This document shows, one piece after another, positions 36,497 to 45,550 of a stretch of 50,086 nucleotides of DNA. Each line of letters starts with the position of its first letter. Within the stretch, counting starts at the first letter, position 1. The DNA is taken from assembly GCA_016930515.1 (NCBI GenBank), contig JAFGGO010000138.1, positions 1 through 50,086 on the forward strand, given 5' to 3'. This DNA is from Promethearchaeota archaeon. GTDB lineage: Archaea > Asgardarchaeota > Lokiarchaeia > Sigyniarchaeales > SOKP01. A program made the translations under genes and the position numbers. The notes beneath the pieces were generated by a model. That model saw only the letters and a list, made by a program, of their open reading frames with translations, was not told the DNA's origin and made no database searches.

Positions 36497-36686
36497 ACGA
36501 TTTGATTTATTTGATTTGACCTTGTTCTTTTTTTAAACTGATTTTTAAGGTAAAATCTGAAATTTTAAAAACATGTTCACTATGTGATCGATTAGATATC
36601 TTAATTATAAAATCATAAAAGCGGATTGAACCAATAGTATTTTCAAAATGTTATATAACCTCGATAAAAAAGAATTAGTGTAGACG

Positions 36687-38300
36687 ATGCTTGATAAAGA
36701 TCTTCCTCTCCAGAGAGAAAAATTTGCAGATTTAATTGAAAAAGGGGAAGAATGGATTTTAGAACGGCTTTTTTCGTACGCCACAAAGCTTAACTTCGTA
36801 AAATACACATCAACCTTGAAGGAAGCTTGGCGAATTTCCATTGAAGGCCTTTCTAAGCCTTTAATACACGCAGTAAGAGGAATAGAGGGGATTCCGGATT
36901 TTGGACCAGACGAAGATTATGTAAACGATCCTATTGCTTCTTTTGGAATATTAGAAGCTCAATTACATAGAAATCGAGGTGTGACTTTAGAAATGTTTTT
37001 GGGGCTCTTGAAATATTATAGGCAATCGTATATCGATCTTGTTATTCAAGCTAGTTATGAAAAGAAGTTTGAAAATTTCTGCAGGAATTTTCTCGATCGA
37101 TTCTTCGATCGCGTAGAGTTAGGATTTTGTACTGAGTGGACAAGAACGCCCCATAAAGATATTATTGCAGATTTACAGGATACAAACCGTCGAATGACTA
37201 ATGAAAAGAATAAATACCTAACTTTCTTCGAAAGCCTTCCTAATCCAGCAATTTTTATCAATTTAGAAAATAAAATTGAAAATCTGAATCATTCTGCTTC
37301 TGTTCTTTTTGGACTTTCTCGCGTTCCTGGCGCTACTTATTACAGCAAGGTTAAAGACGATACAATACCCAATTGGATAAAAAATGAGATGGAACAATTT
37401 ATTCAAGAAAATATTGAGGAGTACAGCTTTGAAAATCACATTCCCACTCTCAAGGGGAAGCGATATTTTAGCGTCAAGATGAAAAAAATGCTCGATGTGA
37501 GCTCGAAATTTAATGGCGTTATCGTTATACTTAACGATCTCACCGAACGAATCAATGCTGAAGAGAATCTCAGGAAGTCAGAAGAGAACTACAAGCAAGC
37601 TTTCGATAGAGCAAATTTATTTAAAGATATTGTCATTCACGATGTTAATAATGTTTTACAACTAATGCAATCTTCAGAAGATTTGTATAAATATTATCGA
37701 GCAGAAGGTTGTGAATTATCAGAGATTGACGAAATCCTAGTAAACATGGATAAATCAATTGAAAGAGGCATTCAGATCGTTCAAAACGCTCGAAAGCTAT
37801 CTCAGGTTGAGGAAACAGATTTGTTAAATCAATCCCTAAATTTATACAAGTACTTGGAGGATTCTGTTAATGCTTTGAAAAATAAGCACGAAAATCGAGA
37901 TATAAACGTTCACATCGATGCCTTTAGCGAAAAAATAATCATCAAGGCTAATGAGTTACTATTCGATGTATTCGACAATATATTCGCGAATTCTATAAAA
38001 TACAATCAAAATCCAAAAATTGAAATAATTGTAAAAATTTCCGAATTCTTATTGAATCAAGAAAAATATATAAAATTGGAATTTATAGACAATGGAATTG
38101 ACGTTCCTGACGAGCAGAAGGCACTTATTTTTGAAGAAGGGAGAAAAGCAGTAAAAAGCGGAAAGGGCTTGGGTTTCGGCCTGACCCTGGTAAAGAAGAT
38201 AGTAGAAAGCTACCGGGGAAGGGTTTGGGTGGAAGATCGCGTCAAAGGAGATCCGTCTCAAGGCACCAATTTCGTACTCTTGGTTCCCTCACACATGTAA
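36687..38300 (+). CDS. PAS-domain histidine kinase with RsbRD-like N-terminus
   Basis: The 537-residue cytosolic sensor kinase has a helical N-terminal domain (about 10-155; EKGEEWILERLFSYA, then LEMFLGLLKYYRQSYIDLVI) that resembles the RsbRD/RsbR N-terminal region. A PAS domain follows (about 170-290). The H-box is IVIHDVNNVLQLM with H318. The ATPase domain has FIDNGIDVP and GKGLGFGLTLVKKIVESYRG. HDVNN is a variant H-box shared with the kinase at 39923. A 73-base stretch (38182-38254) is identical, in inverted orientation, to that kinase. No response-regulator gene is nearby. Confidence 0.85.
   Translation: MLDKDLPLQREKFADLIEKGEEWILERLFSYATKLNFVKYTSTLKEAWRISIEGLSKPLIHAVRGIEGIPDFGPDEDYVNDPIASFGILEAQLHRNRGVTLEMFLGLLKYYRQSYIDLVIQASYEKKFENFCRNFLDRFFDRVELGFCTEWTRTPHKDIIADLQDTNRRMTNEKNKYLTFFESLPNPAIFINLENKIENLNHSASVLFGLSRVPGATYYSKVKDDTIPNWIKNEMEQFIQENIEEYSFENHIPTLKGKRYFSVKMKKMLDVSSKFNGVIVILNDLTERINAEENLRKSEENYKQAFDRANLFKDIVIHDVNNVLQLMQSSEDLYKYYRAEGCELSEIDEILVNMDKSIERGIQIVQNARKLSQVEETDLLNQSLNLYKYLEDSVNALKNKHENRDINVHIDAFSEKIIIKANELLFDVFDNIFANSIKYNQNPKIEIIVKISEFLLNQEKYIKLEFIDNGIDVPDEQKALIFEEGRKAVKSGKGLGFGLTLVKKIVESYRGRVWVEDRVKGDPSQGTNFVLLVPSHM
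38182..38254. repeat. Left arm of a 73-nt perfect inverted repeat
   Basis: Bases 38182-38254 are identical to the reverse complement of 39990-40062. Both arms lie at the same place in the ATPase domains of two histidine kinase genes. Outside the arms the two genes are only moderately similar, so the identity suggests gene conversion or recent recombination. Confidence 0.95.
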
Positions 38301-38406
38301 TAGTACCTATTAAATTTTAATATTAAAATTTTACCACATGGATTTAAATAGTGCTTATAATAAATGTCTCATAAGGATATGATAATTTAATAAAAAATAT
38401 CCTAGA

Positions 38407-38411
38407 GGTGA
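38407..38411 (+). promoter_or_regulatory. Shine-Dalgarno site without a normal start codon after it
   Basis: GGTGA at 38407-38411 is at the right place for the SPFH gene. The frame is closed by TGA inside the same motif (38409-38411) and no ATG, GTG or TTG follows in frame until 38535. Confidence 0.6.
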
Positions 38412-38414
38412 AAA

Positions 38415-39206
38415 ATCGTTTTTGAAATAGGAGAGATTATATTTATCATTATCATTGCTGTCATCATAATTGCTTGTGCTATTTTCTTTCCCATCCTATT
38501 AGCCTCCTTAAAGGTAGTAAGCGAATTTGAGAGATTGGTAGTATTTCGATTCGGAAGATATCACTCGATTAAAGGTCCTGGAATCGTTTCAATCATACCA
38601 GGAATCGATAAAACGAGAAAAGTTGATATGAGGACGATCACTTACGACGCCAGAATGATCAAGATAATCACCAAGGACAATGTCCGTTGCGATGTTGATA
38701 CTGTCGTGTATTATAAAGTCATAGATCCCAAAAAGGCCGTTGTTTCAGTTGCAAATTATACCTTTGCAACGCAAAACTTGGCAAACACAGTATTAAGAGA
38801 AGTACTGGGTCGTGCCGAACTCGACGATTTGCTAACTAAAACACACGATTACACATTGGAAATACAAAAACAGATCGACGAAAAAACAGACCCATGGGGA
38901 ATTAAAGTGAGTGACGTGGCAATCAGCGACATCGTTCTTCCGGTTGAGATGCAAAGAGTCATTGCAAAACAAGCCGAGGCAGAAAGGGAAAAACGAGCTA
39001 GGATCATCGTTGCCGATGGCGAGTCAATTGCCGCTCAAAAAATGCTCGAAGCGGCTCAGATTTACGCCCAAAGCCCCATCACGATCAAGTTACGAGAGTT
39101 ACAAACCATGACGGATATAGCTCGAGAAAAAAACCTAGTGGTTATTACAACTACAAGCGATGTGGGAGAATTAGGTAAATTAATAGCCATGAGCAAGAAC
39201 AAGTGA
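38415..39206 (+). CDS. SPFH/Band 7 (stomatin-like) membrane protein, non-standard start
   Basis: SPFH proteins scaffold membrane microdomains. Downstream of TTG at 38535 the product reads LVVFRFGRYHSIKGPGIVSI and has the Band 7 domain. The frame also codes, before that TTG, for a hydrophobic anchor (IIFIIIIAVIIIACAIFF) and KVVSEFERLVVF, the usual family N-terminus, so translation must start further upstream. The frame opens at 38412 and has no ATG, GTG or TTG before 38535; ATC at 38415 or GTT at 38418 is the likely start after GGTGA. The C-terminal helical part (REKRARIIVADGESIAAQKM) is typical. It is followed by nfeD-like at 39273, its usual partner. Confidence 0.8.
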   Translation: MVFEIGEIIFIIIIAVIIIACAIFFPILLASLKVVSEFERLVVFRFGRYHSIKGPGIVSIIPGIDKTRKVDMRTITYDARMIKIITKDNVRCDVDTVVYYKVIDPKKAVVSVANYTFATQNLANTVLREVLGRAELDDLLTKTHDYTLEIQKQIDEKTDPWGIKVSDVAISDIVLPVEMQRVIAKQAEAEREKRARIIVADGESIAAQKMLEAAQIYAQSPITIKLRELQTMTDIAREKNLVVITTTSDVGELGKLIAMSKNK

Positions 39207-39272
39207 TTGTCAAATTAAATAATAATTTTTTTTCATTACAATATAGAAAGGATCAAATTCGAGAAAATTAAT

Positions 39273-39833
39273 ATGATTTTGTTTATATTATCAATAGTAT
39301 TAATCGTAGTAGGAGTTTTACTTGTAATCGGAGAAATTGAATCAGAAGAAGTTGACTTCTTCGGACCAGTTGCGCTATTTTGCATGATTATGGGTATTTT
39401 AATGTGGTTTTTTTCAAATCCAATAGTGATCATGAGGTCGTGGGAATTATTCGTGGTGGTTTCGGCCATATTTTTATCGATCGTAATCATTTTCTCCGGC
39501 TTTTCAATATTTGTTACGATTAAGATGATAAAAATAAGGAATGCTCCAACAACCGATCAAGAATTTATTGGAGGATTAGGGAAAGTTGTCAAGTTGATCA
39601 CTAAGACCAAGGATGGATATATTAAATACAAAGGAGAATTATGGAAAGCGGGTTCAGATCACGAAATCTCCCCAAAACAAAAAGTTAAAGTCATAAAAAA
39701 AGATGGTATTAGAGTACAAGTCGAACCGTTAATACTTTCGAGCTTGATGTATTGTCCAAATTGTGGTGATAAAATAAGAGAAGAAGCAATAGTATGTAGC
39801 AAGTGCGGAGAAGATTTATCTAAAATAGAATAA
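39273..39833 (+). CDS. NfeD-like membrane protein with C-terminal zinc ribbon
   Basis: NfeD proteins accompany SPFH proteins and help organise membranes. The 186-residue protein has three or four membrane helices (about 2-20, 27-48 and 56-85), an OB-like beta domain (FIGGLGKVVKLITKTKDGYI then LWKAGSDHEISPKQKVKVIK), and a zinc ribbon YCPNCGDKI with VCSKCGEDL at the C-terminus. The ribbon is an addition not found in most NfeD proteins. It follows the SPFH gene after 66 bases on the same strand. The protease domain of long NfeD proteins is absent. Confidence 0.8.
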   Translation: MILFILSIVLIVVGVLLVIGEIESEEVDFFGPVALFCMIMGILMWFFSNPIVIMRSWELFVVVSAIFLSIVIIFSGFSIFVTIKMIKIRNAPTTDQEFIGGLGKVVKLITKTKDGYIKYKGELWKAGSDHEISPKQKVKVIKKDGIRVQVEPLILSSLMYCPNCGDKIREEAIVCSKCGEDLSKIE

Positions 39834-39922
39834 AATCAATCCATTCTCCTAAAAAATCTATATTTAAACAACAAGAAGGTTTTAAGCGAAAATTATTTTA
39901 TAATCTCTTGATATAAGGCATG

Positions 39923-41431
39923 TCATTTTTTATTATAATTGCACGAAATTTGCTTCGGTATGATAACGATAAAGTTTGACCCGCTAGAAGGATCTCCTTT
40001 GACGCGATCTTCCACCCAAACCCTTCCCCGGTAGCTTTCTACTATCTTCTTTACCAGGGTCAATCCGAAACCCATTCCTTTACCACCCTTTAAAGACGCG
40101 TTCCCTTCTTGGAAGATTTGCTCTTTTTTTTCGTCTGGAACGCCTATTCCGTTGTCAAGGAATTCGATTTTAACATAATCCACATCTTCCAATGATTCCG
40201 TTGATATTTTAATGGAAATTTCAACAAGGGGATTATCGTTGTATTTAACAGCGTTCATGATGATGTTTTCAAAAACATTGGCGAGCAACTCGTTTGCTTG
40301 GGCAAAAAATAGATTTCCATCGAATTTGACATTTATATCGATCTTGGTGTTTTGGAATCCTTCTTTTACAAATTTAATTGCGCTCCTTAAAGCGTCACAT
40401 ACATCAACTGATTCGGGGGTAAAATATTGGTTTTCTATTTCCGATAATCTCCTAACATTCGAAACGAGTAAAGTTCCCCGGACAATTTGTTCTTTCATCA
40501 TTTTCACCAAATGGGTCAATTCATGAGCTTTTTCAGAGTCGTTTTGAAACAAGGTGAAAAGAGAAAGGGAAGTTTGAATGATGTGAAGAATGTTATTGAT
40601 ATCGTGTGTAAAGAGTTTTTTATAAAAAGATTCCTTTTCAAAGGCTTTTTTCAACCTTTCTTCGGCTTTCTTTTTTTCGGTTACATCTCTCGCGATTATA
40701 AGGTCCCTTTTTTTGCCTTGTCTATCGGTAAATCTCTTTCCTCTTACTTCCAGCCATATTTTTGATTGATTTCTAATGTGAACCGTTTCGTAGTCAAACT
40801 CGATTTCGTCAACCGGTTGACTGGGATGCAATAATTTTTTAACATCATCGATATTAGAGGAAGCAAACGCGGTCCATTTCTTTCCAAGGAAAAACTCAGG
40901 TTTTTCTCCAGTAACATCGTACACTTGAGGCGTGACATATTTGATGATACCTTTCATGTCTATCTCAGCAATGATATCAGATGTGTATTGAACAAGATTT
41001 TCGTATTTCTCCACATATTCTTTGAGTTCTACTTCAAATCTTCTTTGATCTACATTTTCACTTAATACAGCCATCGGGACAATTTTTTCGTTTAATCTTA
41101 CAAGAGCACACTTGAAAGAAGTCGGGACATAATTTCCATTTTTGTGTTTTAGACGAAAATCTAACGAAATGTTTTTTTCGGTCTTGATCACTTCCCTCAA
41201 TGATTTTTTTAATTTTTGATGGTCTTCGGGGTGCACATAATCTAAAATTGAATTTCCAAGAATTTCAGTTGATCGATATCCCGACACATCATAAATTTTA
41301 GGACTGATAAATACCACGGCGAGTTCTGAATCAAGTTCCATGATCACATCAGCTATGTTCTTGATAATGAATTCAATACCGTCCATATAACTTTGTTTTA
41401 GTTGGTTTTTATTGATTGCTACGATTATCAC
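39923..41431 (-). CDS. PAS-PAS histidine kinase
   Basis: The 502-residue sensor kinase has two PAS domains (about 20-125 and 140-255), an H-box in LFTHDINNILHII (H276) and an ATPase domain with FLDNGIGVPDE and GKGMGFGLTLVKKIVESYRG. There is no membrane segment. GTG at 41431 overlaps GGTGA; the frame's next normal start is ATG at 41386, which would remove 15 residues. A 73-base segment at 39990-40062 is an inverted copy of the kinase gene at 36687. Signals and partner regulators are unknown. Confidence 0.85.
   Translation of the reverse strand: MIIVAINKNQLKQSYMDGIEFIIKNIADVIMELDSELAVVFISPKIYDVSGYRSTEILGNSILDYVHPEDHQKLKKSLREVIKTEKNISLDFRLKHKNGNYVPTSFKCALVRLNEKIVPMAVLSENVDQRRFEVELKEYVEKYENLVQYTSDIIAEIDMKGIIKYVTPQVYDVTGEKPEFFLGKKWTAFASSNIDDVKKLLHPSQPVDEIEFDYETVHIRNQSKIWLEVRGKRFTDRQGKKRDLIIARDVTEKKKAEERLKKAFEKESFYKKLFTHDINNILHIIQTSLSLFTLFQNDSEKAHELTHLVKMMKEQIVRGTLLVSNVRRLSEIENQYFTPESVDVCDALRSAIKFVKEGFQNTKIDINVKFDGNLFFAQANELLANVFENIIMNAVKYNDNPLVEISIKISTESLEDVDYVKIEFLDNGIGVPDEKKEQIFQEGNASLKGGKGMGFGLTLVKKIVESYRGRVWVEDRVKGDPSSGSNFIVIIPKQISCNYNKK
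39990..40062. repeat. Right arm of a 73-nt perfect inverted repeat
   Basis: Reverse complement of 38182-38254, every base identical. It covers the ATPase-domain motif coding for TLVKKIVESYRGRVWVEDRV and adjoining residues in the kinase at 39923. The arms are 1,735 bases apart and flank the SPFH-NfeD unit, so recombination between them could invert that unit. Confidence 0.95.
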
Positions 41432-41811
41432 CCATTATTTATCAAGAGATTTTAACGATCGAACTTGATTCCAATGTTTATTGATAGTGCAAACCTTTAT
41501 TTAAAAAGTAGGTATTTTTTTTTTATTTCTTCCTTTTAACACGAACAAGTAATCCGATTTCAAGCAAGATCTACTGGAGTATTCTCCATAATTTCTCCGT
41601 ATAATCGCAAATTGATTCTATTATAAGAAGATCGAAAAACTTAGTAAGAATAAAAAGTACAATTTCGTAGAAATAAATTATAATGATTATTTTTCCGTTA
41701 TCGTAATTGTTTAAATAGTTATTAAAATAAAATTAATTGGGTCCCGTTGTTTAAGTAAAACTAAGAATAATTGTTATTAATTGCATAATTTACATGTAAA
41801 ATAATATCATC
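41432..41811. other. Gene-free stretch with divergent promoters
   Basis: About 380 AT-rich bases between the kinase and the helicase. A TATA-like TTTTTAAATAAAGG on the reverse strand (near 41493-41506) suits the kinase. TTTAAATAGTTATTAAA near 41710 suits the helicase. No other structure is visible. Confidence 0.35.
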
Positions 41812-44067
41812 GTGAGCGAAAAGGAACAATTCGACGAAGAGCACATTTTTGAGTTTTTCGAAGACGATATTGAAAATAATTTAGAAAGCGAGATATTTAT
41901 CGTCAAAGATCATTACAAACCTGTGAATTTCCAAACCGATCTCAACGAAGAGCAACTTGAGATCGTGAATAATCTCAAGGGCCCCATGCTCGTCTTTGCA
42001 GGAGCGGGTTCGGGAAAAACTAGAACGATCGTTTATTCAGTTGCTAAATTATTGCTTTCAGGAGTAATGCCTCATGAAATCATGTTAGTCACTTTCACAA
42101 ATAAGGCAGCAAACGAGATGATTAGCCGTGTTGAATTACTTCTTGGAAAGCGCCCCAAGGGCATTTGGGCAGGGACCTTTCATTCGATTGCGAATAGATT
42201 CTTGAGAACTTATTCGGAAACGGCAGGTTTGAAACCAAATTACACGATAATGGACGATAGTGACTCAAAAGCACTCATGAAACTTTCGATTGCGGCTTCT
42301 AATGTGAAAGAAGTAAAGAAACGCTTTCCAACGGCCTCAATGGCAAAGGATATCCTTTCGTATTCTATTAATTGTAATAAAACGATTAAGGAGGTCATTT
42401 TATGGAAATACAGTCAATTCGAGGGAGACTTGATCGAAAAAAAGCTCAAGGAGGTGTATCAAACTTACGCTCGGAAAAAAGCGGTAGACGGCTTGCTCGA
42501 TTTTGACGATCTCCTCGTTTTTTGGAACAAGCTATTAGACGAAAAATTTATAGCAAGACTGGTTGCTAACAAGATCAAGCACGTGTTAGTTGACGAGTAT
42601 CAAGACACGAATTACATCCAGGACGAAATTATTCGAAAAATTGTTGCTCAGAATCCCGATTGCAACATGGTAGCTGTTGGGGACGACGCACAAAGCATCT
42701 ATGCGTTTAGAGGTGCCAATTTTCAAAATATATTAACATTTCAAGACAAGTACCCAGAATGCAAGGTATATAAGATCACATATAATTATCGCTCAACGCC
42801 TGCTATTTTAACCCTCGCGAATGATTCCATAAGCAACAACAAGCACCAATTCGAAAAACGGATGAAAGCCGTAAGGCAACCAGCAGTGAAACCGTTTCAA
42901 GTAAGTGTTGGAACTGAGGAGGACCAAGCACGATTCATATCAAACCAAGTCTTAAAATTACGGCAGGAAAACATTGATTTACAGGATATGGCGGTTTTGT
43001 ATCGAGCAGGGCATCATTCCATGAAAATTGAATTAGAACTTCAAGCAAAAAACATCCCTTACGAAGTGAGATCGGGATTGGCATTTTTTGAGCGAGCACA
43101 TGTGAAAGATTTGCTCGCACACTTGCGCGTTATTGACAATCCGTACGACGAGTTATCTTGGGCGCGTATATTTAACATCGTTCCTGGGATCGGCTCCACA
43201 TCGGGAGCGAAGATATTTGAAAGAATTTCAAAAACGCCACATCCTGCGATAACAATCGTTAGCTCGGATTTTTTTTCTAAAACAATGAAAGGATGTAGAA
43301 TTCAATCAATTGGTAGGAAAAATTTGATAAATCATGTGAAATATTTCGTCGATTATGGTCCTGAAGATGATCCACATGAAGTCGTGCTTGACTTGGTTAA
43401 ATTACTTGAAAAAAACGTTAAATCGAGCTATAACGATTGGGAAAATAGGATAGAGGACTTGAACCAATTAGGAGCGTACGCCCAGAATTATTCGTCCATT
43501 CAGAAATTTTTAGAAACTCTTAGTCTCAATCTTTCGAATATCGAATCCAAAACCGTGAGATCTGGAGAAGATAAGAGAGAAAAAAAACCAATGGTTCTTT
43601 CAACAATTCATCGCGCAAAAGGACTAGAATGGAAGGTTGTGTTTATTCCCATGTTATGTGAAGATCTCTTCCCTTCAAGCAGGGTTTACGATTTAGAAGA
43701 GGAATTTGAAGAAGAAAGAAGAGTTTTTTATGTAGCCGTTACTCGTGCTAAAGATCAGCTTTATTTAATATCCCCTTCTGTTATCCAATCCTTTCGAGGA
43801 ATACAGGCGGCAGCGGTTTCCCAATTTGTTTCAGAATTACATCCAAGGTCATACAAAAAATCTCGAGTCGACTTTAAACCAAAATACAACCCGTCTCAAC
43901 CGAATAATGATTGCGACCTATCAGCTCACTTTAGCACGGGTTTTGAAGTAATGAATAAAAAATCGACGGAAACACAAGCAAATCAAACGAATATTGAAGG
44001 GACTGCAAGCCCGGAAAAAAAAAAGGAATTTAAATCAATATTAGATTTCACCTATAAAGACGAATAG
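41812..44067 (+). CDS. UvrD/PcrA-type DNA helicase
   Basis: The 751-residue superfamily 1A helicase unwinds DNA 3' to 5' in repair. All helicase motifs are visible: Q-motif near DLNEEQLEIV, motif I GAGSGKTRTIV, motif Ia VTFTNKAANEM, motif II VDEYQDTN, motif III AVGDDAQSIYAFRGA, motif IV YNYRSTPAIL, motif V STIHRAKGLEW, motif VI VFYVAVTRAKDQLYL. An acidic N-terminal extension (about 35 residues) and a polar C-terminal tail are added. The tail ends with SILDFTYKDE, which might be a protein-docking peptide. The start is GTG at 41812. Helicases of this type are patchy in archaea and probably acquired from bacteria. Confidence 0.93.
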   Translation: MSEKEQFDEEHIFEFFEDDIENNLESEIFIVKDHYKPVNFQTDLNEEQLEIVNNLKGPMLVFAGAGSGKTRTIVYSVAKLLLSGVMPHEIMLVTFTNKAANEMISRVELLLGKRPKGIWAGTFHSIANRFLRTYSETAGLKPNYTIMDDSDSKALMKLSIAASNVKEVKKRFPTASMAKDILSYSINCNKTIKEVILWKYSQFEGDLIEKKLKEVYQTYARKKAVDGLLDFDDLLVFWNKLLDEKFIARLVANKIKHVLVDEYQDTNYIQDEIIRKIVAQNPDCNMVAVGDDAQSIYAFRGANFQNILTFQDKYPECKVYKITYNYRSTPAILTLANDSISNNKHQFEKRMKAVRQPAVKPFQVSVGTEEDQARFISNQVLKLRQENIDLQDMAVLYRAGHHSMKIELELQAKNIPYEVRSGLAFFERAHVKDLLAHLRVIDNPYDELSWARIFNIVPGIGSTSGAKIFERISKTPHPAITIVSSDFFSKTMKGCRIQSIGRKNLINHVKYFVDYGPEDDPHEVVLDLVKLLEKNVKSSYNDWENRIEDLNQLGAYAQNYSSIQKFLETLSLNLSNIESKTVRSGEDKREKKPMVLSTIHRAKGLEWKVVFIPMLCEDLFPSSRVYDLEEEFEEERRVFYVAVTRAKDQLYLISPSVIQSFRGIQAAAVSQFVSELHPRSYKKSRVDFKPKYNPSQPNNDCDLSAHFSTGFEVMNKKSTETQANQTNIEGTASPEKKKEFKSILDFTYKDE

Positions 44068-44257
44068 AGGAATTCTCATTTGCTTTAATTCAATCGTTTT
44101 TATAAGGACTATATCCATATTTCGTAGATTTTCAATATTTCATAAAACGACACGATCGTTGAATAAAAGCAATAAGTTTATTACAGTGATAGTACTTTAA
44201 ATCTTAGCACGCCTTTTTAAAGCAAACGACAGCGTGCTTATTCGCAAGGTTTTAAAC

Positions 44258-44518
44258 ATGGCAAGTGGAACAGTTAAATGGTTTAACAGCAAGAAAGGAT
44301 TTGGTTTTATCGCTTCTGAAGAAGGAGAAGATATTTTTGTTCATTTTACGGCAATAAAAGCCGAAGAAAACGAATATAGAACTTTACACGAAGGGGATAA
44401 AGTCAGTTTCGACGTAACTGAAGGGCAAAAGGGACCTCAAGCATCTAATGTTACGGTCACAGAACGTGCTCCAAGACAACCACGGGGCGGCGGTAGGAGG
44501 GGACCTTCTCGATATTAA
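44258..44518 (+). CDS. cspA: Cold-shock protein (CspA family) with RGG-like tail
   Basis: The protein binds single-stranded RNA and DNA and melts structures at low temperature. Its 86 residues begin [18 protein letters not shown], with RNP1 (KGFGFI) and RNP2 (DIFVHF) motifs in the right order. A basic tail, [14 protein letters not shown], follows the five-stranded barrel. ATG at 44258 matches the family's start; the in-frame GTG at 44234 would add a head with no similarity. AAGG lies before the ATG. Csp proteins are uncommon in archaea but found in Asgard, halophilic and ammonia-oxidising lineages. TATA-like sequences lie at 44193-44203 and 44212-44222. Confidence 0.9.
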   Translation: MASGTVKWFNSKKGFGFIASEEGEDIFVHFTAIKAEENEYRTLHEGDKVSFDVTEGQKGPQASNVTVTERAPRQPRGGGRRGPSRY

Positions 44519-44637
44519 AAGTAAAAATTACGAGCAAGAACCTTTTATAAATTTTTAAATCGTAGGAATGATAAAAATGAACCCTTGGTGTAAGGGAACT
44601 AATTATTGATTCTTACTTTTTTTTTCTCGTTTGTTAT

Positions 44638-45459
44638 TCAACCAATAAGTTCCCAATAGGATGGTGAATAATGTCGATCGATATAATTTTTAATTAGAGA
44701 TAATATATCCTTGTCTATATGCAGTAGTTTCGTCTCATGTTGGAGTTCTGCGAGAAATTCTGATTTAGATATGAGCCTTCCATGTTCAAGGATTTTTCGA
44801 GCACCTTCTGCAAGACGCGTGAATTTCGATAATTCTTGTTGAAGAAGAATCAATTGTTCAGCGGGATTTATAATTTCGAGAGCAATATTTAAATTCGTTT
44901 TAATAAAATCTAAGCGGCCTTTCCAAGGACATTGAAGAATTTCGTTCTTAATACCAATTATTAAAACACCAGGTTCGTCGCGCAATACTTTTGAAAGCTC
45001 AATTTTATCAATAAAGAAAATTAGATTGTCGTGGTGGTGGTTTTCGCGGAAAAGAAATTTTAAAAATGAATCTAAATTCTTGATAAACTCCTTATTAAAA
45101 TTATTTTTTATAACATACGCTTTATACTTAAATATGAGTGCGTGTAATAAATGCATGATTACTTTTTTTCCAAATATAGAAATAAAATCTCCTAACTTGA
45201 TATCTATATAAGCACTTTCTTTTGGCACAATCGGTGACATTAAATATTCAATTTTTTCGTGCCCTCTTACGATGCCCTGAGAATCCAAGAGCACTATAAA
45301 GTGATGATCCTTACATATCGCCCCAGCGGGAACTTGTACCTTAATAGTACCCCATTTTTTATGCTTGAAAATAGCTACGGGAATTTTTATTTTTCCAATG
45401 GCTTTACAAAAAGGACAGGTTACTTCAATTTCATTAGTCTCGAAATCCATCGGTTTCAT
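44638..45459 (-). CDS. Zinc-domain protein, first of two tandem paralogues
   Basis: The 273-residue protein has the shared N-terminal zinc domain (VTCPFCKAIG with C15 and C18; CKDHHF with C49 and H52/H53; LDSQGIVRGHEKIEYL). Its C-terminal part is mainly helical and ends with YIDRHYSPSYWELIG. It is about 45-50 percent identical by eye to the gene at 45551 along the whole length, including IKVQVPAGAIC, PWKGRLDFIK and the HYSPSYW ending, so they are duplicates. The C-terminal part has no recognised family and no catalytic motif. It lies 90 bases downstream of the paralogue. Confidence 0.6.
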   Translation of the reverse strand: MKPMDFETNEIEVTCPFCKAIGKIKIPVAIFKHKKWGTIKVQVPAGAICKDHHFIVLLDSQGIVRGHEKIEYLMSPIVPKESAYIDIKLGDFISIFGKKVIMHLLHALIFKYKAYVIKNNFNKEFIKNLDSFLKFLFRENHHHDNLIFFIDKIELSKVLRDEPGVLIIGIKNEILQCPWKGRLDFIKTNLNIALEIINPAEQLILLQQELSKFTRLAEGARKILEHGRLISKSEFLAELQHETKLLHIDKDILSLIKNYIDRHYSPSYWELIG

Positions 45460-45550
45460 CGAGTTAAAAGAATTTTCTCAAGTAAAGTAATCACTTTACA
45501 CTAACACGAATAAAAATGAATAGTTATTAAAAATTTTGACTAGAATATTA

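Noticed and set aside
44234..44257. Longer cold-shock protein starting at GTG
   Set aside because: The added residues have no family similarity, while ATG at 44258 matches the known start of CspA proteins.
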